A DNA stretch of 64,000 bases from contig CM073593.1 of NCBI GenBank assembly GCA_037074705.1, positions 58,719,501 through 58,783,500 on the forward strand, written 5' to 3'. The position numbers and the translations under genes were made by a program. Each line of letters starts with the position of its first letter. Positions within the stretch are counted from its first letter, which is position 1. This stretch comes from Zhengitettix transpicula. Taxonomy: Eukaryota; Arthropoda; Insecta; Orthoptera; Tetrigidae. Shown here piece after piece: positions 24,385-34,723 of the stretch. Below the pieces are notes generated by a model. That model had not been told where the DNA came from and did not search any database. It worked only from the letters and a program-made list of their open reading frames with translations.

Positions 24385-27300
24385 GTGAGTACCGTCTCCA
24401 ACGCGGGCCACAACTTCATTTCCACAATAACGAACCATTCAGAATCACATGAAGAACTGAGGTCCACACAAGTTTGGAACCTAAATCCGCCCGAATGTAC
24501 TGCGTCGGGAACGGGAAATTTTTTTTAAGGCGTCTTCTAATAAGTTGTAACAGAATCCCTAAACTTTTCAATGCCCTTCGTATATAAAATGTAAGGTTAA
24601 GTTATGTATCCACAACAATCACTGCGCTAATTCTGATATAATATTAAAAGTTGTTGACCCCGCCCCCTCCGCTAACGCAGGTTGGACGATGAAGGACCAA
24701 ATTGAACGTCACGTGAAGCATATCGAGTGAAGAGATATAAACGAAAAATAAAGAAAAATTAATATTTTTTACGTTTGGACCCAATCTTAAAGTAACTTAT
24801 TTTCAGGGTAAAAGTCTTAAGACATTTCTTTTACTACCACAGGAGGACACTCAGTTCACTCCATTCCAGCTCTAGTGCCTGAAAGTAAACGAAAACTAAA
24901 AATAATGATATTGCTAAAAGATGCTCTTTGAAACTCCTAACCCTTTAAAGACTATCATAATTGTGTACTAGTTCAGCGATCATCTATTCGTAGAGATGTG
25001 GACTTAGTCCAGTCCAAATGAATGGAATTCACGCATAATATGGTTAGGTCTTATCTAAATCAATCCGTGGTTCTGTGTTAACAGACATCGTTGTGCATTT
25101 ACGTTAACTATTTGTCCACAATGGCCTCTGTGGTTACTTTGGCCAGCGGAATAAACCTCGATTATGTCACACAGATTTAATACTAAAAACGAAAACTAGA
25201 ACGTGTTTCGAAATTTCGATGGTTCGCCTGCCATCAGACCAAAATGAGTCACTGTCGCCTCAGGATGTTAATTTGGGGGGAAAAATTTAAACTAACAAGG
25301 CAAGTGTAGTCTAGAAACAATAGAAGAAGGCGTTTAAAATGAAACAAACAAAAAACCAGATAGGTAATATCGCTGTGAAAGCTATTATCAACAAATACGT
25401 CGAGCGCTATCACTGAAATATATTTAAATTTAATCTAGAATCCGCATAAATTGTTTTCCCCCCCAAAACAAGTTTTGTTGTATTATCAAGAAGCAAATTC
25501 GTCGCAAGTTTTGTAAAAATTGTTCTTTACGCTGTGAGAAATTTATTATCAGACGCCTAGCAAATTTCTAACAATCAGATTAAGATTGATGTGACGACGC
25601 ACAACTTTATTTTGTTGTCAAACATTGTTCTACTTTCACTTAATGCCGACTCATGAGGGCCAACAGTTATACGAAAAGCATTGGGCCTTCGCGATAACAG
25701 TCACTAGTAACACGTGTATTTGCATACGAATGACGCAAGTTCAGGAAATTGAGAACCTTTTTCAATGTCATTCTTAGTTACTGCTGTGTGGATGATTTAA
25801 AAAATATCTGATGGTTTCTGATTGTTTATTACTTAAGGTTATTCTTATCGTCATATATACAGTATTTTACAGACGATTGTAATCATTAGTACAGATTCAT
25901 TAGTCGGGTAACGCATGACGAGTGCAACGAATCCCAACAACTGCATTCTTCGGTTTCCGTCGCAATTGGTTTGCATCGTTGACGTATCTTATTTTCTGAA
26001 ACATTTAGGCCAACTTGTGGTGATATTCCTGATAAAACCGCTATTCAAAAATATGGCATTAGTCTCTTAGATTTTTGACAGAAAATTCAAATCTTGGTAG
26101 CGCTGGTTCCAATAAATTCCTATAAAAATCTGCAGTACACATTAATTATTGTAGTCGAAATACCACGTCACAAGATTTTTTCTTATTAACGTTCCAAAAT
26201 ATCCCAGTTATCAGGCGCACTGCATAAGTGACAGGATTATCAAGTTTAAATTTTAAAAAACTTATCCTCAATATGTAAATTCAAGTGGCAATGCGTGTGC
26301 AATTCCGCACCAAACAACGATTCAGGTTCCAGCACATTAACATTGCTCTCGTCTATCTAACCAATAATTCCTTCATTACGAGTAGAAATTATATCATTAT
26401 TTCGGCTTTAGTTTTCTTCAGAATGGTTAAATGACATTTTTTTACGTGATGAGACCTTATGTTTTTGCGAATATAGAACTAACCGATTTAATCATTCAAC
26501 GACTCCAAAAAAATTCAATAAAAGCTTCACACGGCGCAAACATCCCACATTAACGCAAATGAAAAGTCGGGTAAATAAATAAAAAAATAATAGATAATCG
26601 ACTCCCTCAGAATGATTTGATAAATAGGTAAGGCGGTTACTCATTTTAATAGTTGAAACTCTATTTATCATTAATTCATCTCCGGATTCAATAATTATTT
26701 TATATTTCTTCATTTTATTATTTAATTGCCTGATGTACCCTCAATTACAAATTTTTGTGGGGGAAGGTTCATTTTTCGAAACTTTTCCGTTTCTTAAAAA
26801 AATTATTAAAATTGTCTGACTTTTAATTTTATAATAAATAATCCGGTAATGTCTGGAATGTTTAATAACTGACAGAGAAATTAATAAAAAATTTAATTTC
26901 ACGAGGTTTCCTTAATTCATACCATTGGGGGTTGTGCACTGGAATAATTTAGGACTCATTACTTTCAATTTTTATTTTCATAACCGCAACCCAATTCCAA
27001 ATTTCATTCATCCGTCCTTCCAATTTATTTGTCTCACAACTCTGATTTCTCATCGTAGAACTGTCGTTCACATGTCATTTAAAAGCGTATATTCAATTAT
27101 TTGACTATCGTTGACGCTACTACAGACAATATATAAAAAAAACTAAAATACTAATATTGTTGAATTTTTTATGTAACTTATACTTTTTGATAAGTATATG
27201 CAAATACTAGGACAAGTTACACAGAGTATCCAATTTCAAACTTGTTATTTATTTCGTTTTATATACATATTTATTTTAATACAACTAAATCTACGTGAAA

Positions 27301-29027
27301 CAGAACGTAAATTTTTTGTGTTTGTTTGAAACATCATGCTTTTTTTTGGAGATCATGAACCAAATGTAATTCATTTTATAATATTAGAAACTGTATTTAA
27401 CATATTGCAGAAATCTATGCCTAAATTAAATTAAATTAAATATATGTATACATGGAAATTTTGCTTTATGGTGAATTTGTGGATATTAACTTATTATATA
27501 ATTATGCCTGAAATTGAGGCGAAATATACTTTCACTTGCTTCTCCTACTCGATAGCAACAATCAGAAATACTTTGCAAGGTGTCGCCATTCGCATTTAGA
27601 TAACACTTGAGCCTTCCTTCTTTTCTTTCTAAGATAACCTTGCGGAAAATTTTCCTAAGTCGCGTAATAATAGCTAGAAAATTTCAGAATGCGTCTGTCG
27701 GCATTGCTACAATTTTCTAGGAGGCGCTATGAATCACAATTCAGTACGTGAGTAACTCCAGCAATAGGCAGAAATTTCCCTATTTGACAATATGCAAATA
27801 TTGTGCACGATTTATGCATAAATTGTACCAAGTCTGTTCAAAATGAATAAATGCCTGTGGAGTAACTAAGGTGAAAATGTTACATTTCGAATTCGTACGT
27901 TTTCTGACCGGTCTGAATAAAATTAGTGATTAAGACTAAACCGAATAATTCCCTCAATATTTATTACTTTATATATAAAAATTGTTATTCTTTTTATGTT
28001 ATTAATTACCAGTTCAGTCTTAGAAACAATTCTTTAACTGTTTAACATTTTTATGAAAACGCATCGCATCTTAAAAATTTTTTCTGAGCATTATGGAGTG
28101 AATGAAGTGGTGAATTCGTAAAAGAAGATAATACTTTTTCTCTGATATATTTATAATATTGATGGAAAATTCAGCAAGATTTAACTTCAATCAGTTTGTT
28201 ATAAGACAGATTCATGTATTTATTTTGATTATATTTCACAAATTAAAATTAACAGTGATTAATCTTCGTTTATATAACGTTTTAAAAATGTGTTTCATGA
28301 TTTACTATAACGCTTTTCACATTAAAATGTAATTGAATACTCGTAAAATTTATGAATGGAAAACCGTGTCATATTTGAAACGAAGGGAAGTAAATTTAAG
28401 GTCTAAGTGGAAGGAAGGCAAAAAGTTTTAAATATTATCCATTATCGGTGTCAATTTTATTTATAACACTTTTAATTTTTTGTCCCAATTATAAAAAAAT
28501 AGTATTTTACTTTTTGTTTAAATATAAAATTCAGGATACTAGAACTTGTAATTTTAAATACAGAAACATATACATTCCTATAATATTTTAATAACTTAGT
28601 TCTAAAGAAGCAAAGAAAGTTTCGATTTCTCCCATATGTCCTCAGACTTTGAATTAGGAAATATAAACGGAACGACAAGTTTAATTTATCCTGTTTGTTT
28701 GATATCAAGAAATTATTTGTTTAAGATACGCAACGACGGCTCACTGTGAAATGTCACAGGTGGTAAGGGTTTGAAGCGCCCTCTAGGTGCTTGTTTTCTC
28801 TTGTCTGGATTTTATTGCGGTTACAGGGGTTGTGTGATGAATTATACAAAGGCACGATAAACGTCAAACCACTAAATTTGCCTTTGACTGCGGTTTCTTT
28901 TTTACCCAAATCCTCAGAAAACTTTTATGCGACAAATAGAGTTCCCATTCATTGAAATAACTAATCATCGTCCACTGATATTATTTTTAAACCTCAAAAA
29001 ATTCGATAATAACGGTTTATAAACCAG

Positions 29028-29030
<3 letters not shown>
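24385..29030. other. Long intronic/intergenic DNA
   Basis: Begins with the GTGAGT donor. Slightly GC-richer until about 26000, then AT-rich. No further exon was identified with confidence. Apparent ORFs are short and shadow-like. Confidence 0.5.

Positions 29031-29058
<28 letters not shown>
29031..29058. repeat. (TA)n microsatellite
   Basis: An uninterrupted TA run of about 14 units. Confidence 0.9.
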
Positions 29059-29069
29059 CGGCTACACGG

Positions 29070-29127
29070 AATTCGAGATCAAAGTCTAATTAAATTTTTG
29101 AAGCACTGTAAATAGTTAGAAAAATTT
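29070..29127 (+). repeat. Direct repeat, copy 1
   Basis: AATTCGAGATCAAAGTCTAA through GAAGCACTGTAAATAGTTAG recurs at 29626-29681 with a few substitutions, 556 bp downstream in the same orientation. Confidence 0.8.
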
Positions 29128-29386
29128 TCCAGAGTCTCCGTGACTGCCGTGACAATTTTAAAAGTTAAAGTATTATCAATAATTAATTTAATCCTTAAGA
29201 CCGTTGTGCAATCATTTAGGCTTTTCAAAATCTCTTGTTCAAATATTATTTTTTCAATTGTGTTACCACAAAATATTTTACCCAACCTAAATGTAATTTA
29301 ATAACCTCATACGTATCCCGAGTATTAAAACAATTGACCACTTTGTCGTTTTTCTTACACGACTCAGATCATTGTTCCTGTTACAG

Positions 29387-29461
29387 AGCCGTGACAGTTC
29401 TCTTGATGTGACGCCGACCCTGAAGATTCAATTAGCGTCGGCAGTGCTAATTCCTCCATAA
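29387..29461 (+). other. Candidate terminal or micro-exon
   Basis: A good acceptor (TTCCTGTTACAG, ending 29386) is followed by a frame reading SRDSSLDVTPTLKIQLASA and then a stop at 29459. Its phase would fit directly after the exon ending at 24384. A weak internal donor (GAT/GTGACG at about 29408) would make a 21-nt micro-exon. Supported only by local signals. Confidence 0.2.
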
Positions 29462-29625
29462 TGCAACCGTATATGACATTCTAAACCGACGTATCACGTT
29501 CTCAGAAGTCATATTTACCGTCGAATCCTTTCATCTCTACACATTCTCCTTTACACCATACTTATCAGCGTAAAATTTTAAATGAATAAAGCCTTTTCAT
29601 TTATTTTTCACAGTGGAAACACAAA

Positions 29626-29681
29626 AATTCGAGATCAAAGTCTAACTTAATTTTAGAAGCACTGTAAATAGTTAGAAAATT
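29626..29681 (+). repeat. Direct repeat, copy 2
   Basis: Matches 29070-29127 over about 55 bases with only a few differences. The pair encloses 29128-29625. Confidence 0.8.
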
Positions 29682-29796
29682 TAAATTTGGACAGGCGCGC
29701 ATCGTTATTTTTTTATTACGTTTACTAATAAAATAGATAAATAAAAAATATCCATTTTATCAGCAAAATTTATTGATTAATTAAATCATAATATCG

Positions 29797-29845
29797 TTGA
29801 ATACAACGTTTCGTCCACAATTGTGAGACTTCATCAGGCAATATT
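29797..29845 (-). ncRNA. Hammerhead ribozyme-like motif
   Basis: On the minus strand the order is CTGATGA (29837-29831), A, GTCTCAC, loop AATT, GTGGAC (six pairs with one bulged U), GAAAC (29812-29808) and GTT. The catalytic core is intact, the cleavage triplet GTT is allowed, and helix II is strong. Helix I is short: GC against GU, then U-A. Confidence 0.55.
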
Positions 29846-30838
29846 TGAATTTATAGTTACGAACTGCGTTCTATGACGGTTGTATTACTTTATATTATGA
29901 ATTGTCATTCCCGAGTCTATAGTAATATTTATTCACATTATTATCGTGTAGATGAAAAACATACTTATTTAATTCATTTAAAATGAATCACCTTTAAATT
30001 AAATCGTAATGCCATACGTATAAAAAATATAATTTGAAAAGTAACAAAATTGTAACCTATTCACAAATTATTTATTTTATTTGTTCAGCCAATTCATGTC
30101 TCTTCCGTGCCAAAGGTTTAAAAGGAACATTTAACTAACAAAAAAATTTTGGAGGTTGTATTCCTCTAATTAACTGAATTTCGTGAAAAGGTTGGCATGG
30201 TTAAGGATTGAATATGTTAAATTAATACTTAAAACTGATATATAGCCAAGAAGCCAATATTATAAAAGTCTAAAAATCTTGTTGTGATTCGAACGGCTCT
30301 CACAGACACCTTCTCCAGAAATCTAGTGGAAACTATAAATTAAATTTTCCGGGAATTACAAAATTAAGTAGACAAAATTAGTGAGCTAATTTATCCGCTC
30401 GTGACTATAGTACGAAATTAATTCTTCAAGTTCCGTATTTGAAGTTCCGGGCAGCGAGCACGACTCTTTGACGGCTGGAAATTGCCCCAGAGGGATGGAA
30501 TGGTCGATTCTCCGCTTAATAATAACGGCTAAAAAATGTGAATGAGAATGCTGAATGATACCTGGCGGCCAATTTTGTGTAACCACAATCGGCTTCTTCA
30601 ATATGGATGATCACGTTAACGAGAACAGAATGTGTAGCGGAGAGAAAGAACCAGGTTTAGTTCAGATTGAAAATAATAAATCATTGGTTTTGCTAGATCA
30701 TTTAACAAAGTATCTGTGAAACTCGATATAATAAATAATGTACTATTATTGGAACGTAAAATAGTTTAATGTAATTTATTGGAGTTTACACAAAGGAATA
30801 CAAGGCTATGGGATTAATTGAACTACTTTTAAGTTATA
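29846..30838. other. AT-rich non-coding DNA
   Basis: Nothing recognised. One minus-strand open frame of about 70 codons (30386-30601) lies in a slightly GC-richer patch but resembles no known family and has no splice or start support. Confidence 0.45.
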
Positions 30839-31260
30839 TAAACGCTACCTGAGGGTCATCCGCGTTCTGGCCTTGCCTATATCATAATATACAAGATATA
30901 AAAAGGGGTGATGCGTAAGACAAAGCAAGATAGATAAATTTAGAGCACCCGGAAAATTGCCAAAAAGTCGATGACCGGTGTGGAATTTTCCGTGGGAACA
31001 CAGCATCTCCTTCTCCATGCCTGGATCAGTTTAGGAGCTAGCTGGACGGTTTTTTCAATAGGAACATTGCTTTTTTTAGATTAATAGGCTACGTGAGGGT
31101 AATCCACGTGTTGGCAGTTTCCCTTTGACAGCATAGGAAAGAATTTGTCACAGGGATACTAAAGAATGAGCAAGGTAGCCGAGGCAGGGGAAAATTGCCG
31201 GTGATGCGGTTCTACCGTTAGAAAATATGCTTCTGGTATTTGTCTTAATGCTTGCTGATG
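30839..31260 (+). repeat. Dispersed repeat family with GAGGGTAATCCAC core, two units
   Basis: One unit begins near 30845 (ACCTGAGGGTCATCCGCG) and continues to CTTCTCCATGCCTGGATCAG and TTAGGAGCTAGCTGGACGG near 31050. A second begins near 31087 (GGCTACGTGAGGGTAATCCA, then GTTGGCAGTTTCCCTTTGA). Matching phrases are found at 43.5 and 50.45 kb. No ORF spans it. The class is unknown; it could be a SINE or the end of a larger element. Confidence 0.6.
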
Positions 31261-34200
31261 ATCGGAGTAGCAGTGACTCAGAAAATAAACGATCGTTGGG
31301 CGATAATTATATTGCAAGATTAATAATCGACAATTAAATATCCATTGTCGTTATAAGCTGCAATGCTTCTTCAGTTACAGAAGAGACTTGTATATCTCAG
31401 TATTACTCTTCATTTATAAAGATTAATTTAAAAAAGTAAAGACTAAAATGTAGAATGTGTCAAATTGGATAAAAAAAAGTAGCTATAAATTATTTCTGGA
31501 CGTTTTGAAACATAATTAAATCAGTCTTCAAATTATCTGCATGCTTACTTTTTCTTATAATTTTGTTTTCTGTGATGTAAATGATTACTATCTTGAATAA
31601 GTAATGACAGTAAATTACCAGTTGTATTTATAACATTATTCTACTTGAATCGCGAAACTGTTGTGGCTACCTGGGGAGCGTAATGGAATACTGATAGCAG
31701 TAATCCTGCCATAAATCTTTCAACCTCAGCTGGTATTCCGCGCGTCCCTTCCTTCCTTATTTAGTATGAAAACCTACTCACTAAAAAATGGAGTCCCGGA
31801 CATGAGACAATAGTCTACAGACCCGAACTGAGCATCTTTCGTGTGTGTATCCAATGGACGGTCTGCGCAGACGAGGTCTTTAAATATTTTTTTTGACATT
31901 CCAAGACACTAGAAACAAAATTATGAATGCCTTCGCCCCCAGACCGCCTGTTCTAACGGTCTTCAGAGTTTTGTCTGACACTTGTGACAATAACAAATTG
32001 AGTCAATAGTCTCAAGATCATGTCTGCGCGGAGAGGTTTGAAGAATTTTGTCTGGCGTATGTAGGGTCCAAAGCGCGAAGATCCAGAAAATGTACAGACT
32101 CCCATGGCATAGAGGGTCCACATAGTCAAATAACGTCGTAACATAACTTTCATGAAGAATTATTAAATGCCTCATCACACCTTATAACCCACTAGCTATC
32201 AATTTACTGTTTTTTATTAGAGTAGTGATAGACCATGTGACTACTGTGTTACGGTGCATGAATGATATGATATGAATGTGGTTGAAAATGACATATATTC
32301 AATATATATTCTGTTAAATCCAATAAAGCCATTATTTTCACCTTCGAGGCCACATTACATTGTGCCCTTGGAATATTTCAATCTGGCGGTACCACCATCT
32401 GGAATTTCCCGGAAAACTTTCCATCAACCGTGTTTTCCTTCTTCCTGATATTTATCTTTCGGAAGCCGAAATACAATCGCCAGTCTGCGGATTATTATTA
32501 TCACTTTCTGCAGACCCTATCGAGGTTTCGTAATGGGCCATAATTTGTACTTAAATTGTAACAATACTCTAATTATTGTCATATTCCCCATAATTTTTTT
32601 TTTTTGCATATGCCTTAACATTATTTATAGATATCATTCTGTTTATTAATCACGTAGGAGTGGATACTTAAATTTCGTAAGGTCTTTTTTTATACTTCAC
32701 ATCTGTTATCTTTTTAGTGTTTCGTGTTGTATTGGAGTTAACTAATCCATTAAATATAATAAATATGGACTCCTGAAGTAGTCAGTCTTTTTCCTTGTTT
32801 CTATAATTTGCTTCAGTTAATTTTATTACATTTTTGCAGCTCTGCAATGTTTGAATTATTTTTATTATCTCAAAAATAGTAATCATTATTCCATATATTT
32901 TTTAAAAAAATACGTCTGTGTGTTTGTTCTTGACGACAAAAAATTTTCTATTTTTTTCCAGAAGAGTTTTTGAGGGAAACAAAACCATTTTCATAAAGGT
33001 TGGGCTAATTTTCCTGTTGAGTTATGACCTTGATTAAAAAATAAAAATGTTGACATTTTTAAAAAAATTCAGAAGTTAATTCGTTTCAACCTGATTGTGT
33101 CTCTTCAAGCACGGGAAGTAGATGTTTCTCTACGAAATCTGTATGTAGGTAAAATCGCAAAAACTTTAATTTTTTAAAAAAGTCAATATTTTTGGTTGGT
33201 AATAAACGTCAAAGTTTAAAACATTCACAAGAAGCGTTAAACTTAATGTATTCTAAGACGTTTGAAAATTATTAACGTAATGTATTTAAATTCTAATCCA
33301 CAAATAATCCTACGAATTTAAGCATTGTGCTTTAGAATATTTTTAAACTTTAAACATTTAAAGGCTACTGAATTAAGTGCTTTTAAATTGCTTAAAATTG
33401 GTTTTCTTACAATTAATAAACACGACTTTATCGAGTAAACAGATATTGATAAGGAATTTGTTTATAATCTGAACATACTGTTGAAGGCAGTTTCTTTGTT
33501 TCCTTATTTTGTGCCAGTTGTTTATACCGGCATCTAGTCTCCGATTTATAGTTTCTCATTTTCACTCCTTTTCAATCAACTCAGCTGGGGTTTTAAAAAG
33601 GGTTTCATTCCAATCGTTACGTATAAATAGTACCTACTGTAAAAACACGTCGATGGATTTAAATCGAATGTTCATCGCTGACGTCAAGGATTCCCTACTT
33701 ACGTATCACATATGTATATATATGAAAATTCTCGAACAGCTAAACTATATAGTTTCGCTCTCGGGAGTTATGCTAATAGTGCCGCACTTATGAACACGGA
33801 ATCTCCAGAGAGCTGTTTGGAAATTCACTATACTTCCAGACACAGTGCTGATGTAGGCCTTTATGGTTTCATGTTAAATTCTAAGCCTTCTGACGCTATT
33901 TGAGGCAATCGACTGGAACCACTTCCACACTAGACCACATCCTGTTGCAACATTTGCGTGTTCATGACCTCCTGGTTCTGCTACTCGGAAACCACACGCA
34001 TTGCGAAGTAATTTAAATTACCACGGTCTTTGGATTCTGTATTTTCATCCCTCTCCATCGATCATCAGCCTATCTCTCAAAGTACAAAATTTTAGTTTTA
34101 AAAGTATTAAATGCAAGTTGTCTATGAATTTACTAATACTGTTATTTTAGTAATTTTCCACGTGAATAAATAAATATTTGAGGGTGAATAACTAAAACTA

Positions 34201-34543
34201 GAATGTCCATTTTTTAAATAAATTTGATGTTGAATTAACTATAACCTATGTTCTACATATTTTGGATAATACAACCTATCAATAGTTCTAGATTCCATCA
34301 GGTGTGAATATAAAAAATAAATATTTACCGATGCTATTAAACATAATTATACGAAAAATTATGAACCGACTTTTAGGTGTTTTGTTATGACTAAAAATCA
34401 ATGTTGAAAAACCTTTCTTCGAAATTAAAACATTTTTAGAAGAAATGACCTTTTTTTTTAATTGTAACTAATTAAAACATTTGGGGCTCAGTTAAGAAGA
34501 GATTAAATAATTGAAATAACTATATAATTGTTATAAATTTTAA
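31261..34543. other. AT-rich non-coding DNA
   Basis: No gene recognised. Patches at 31680-31930 and 31930-32170 are less AT-rich. Two overlapping minus-strand frames of about 70 codons at 31953-32178 share no visible family motif. The remainder is AT-rich up to the poly(T) tract of the retrotransposon. Confidence 0.45.
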
Positions 34544-34565
34544 TTTTTTTTTTTTTTTTTTTTTT

Positions 34566-34723
34566 GTTTAATTTAATAACTATTTACAATCTGCTGATAA
34601 TAAAAGCAATAAGTAAATATTGTGTATGAATGTGGGTTGTATAGAGGACGCATACATTAATACGTCTTGTGTTGCAGTTTGGGTGTTGTTACTATTTAGG
34701 TTATTTCCAGTTAGTGTTCACAG
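34566..34723 (-). other. 3' UTR of the jockey element
   Basis: About 158 bp between the ORF2 stop and the poly(A) tract. No standard AATAAA is visible on the minus strand, as is common for elements that use their own 3' end for target-primed reverse transcription. Confidence 0.7.

Noticed and set aside
23860..24438. 192-codon minus-strand frame
   Set aside because: It is antisense to the GC-rich exon at 23874-24384, and GC-rich coding DNA commonly keeps other frames open.
24385..24528. Continuation of the open frame after 24384
   Set aside because: A consensus GTGAGT donor marks the exon end and composition changes at once; the extra codons are intronic.
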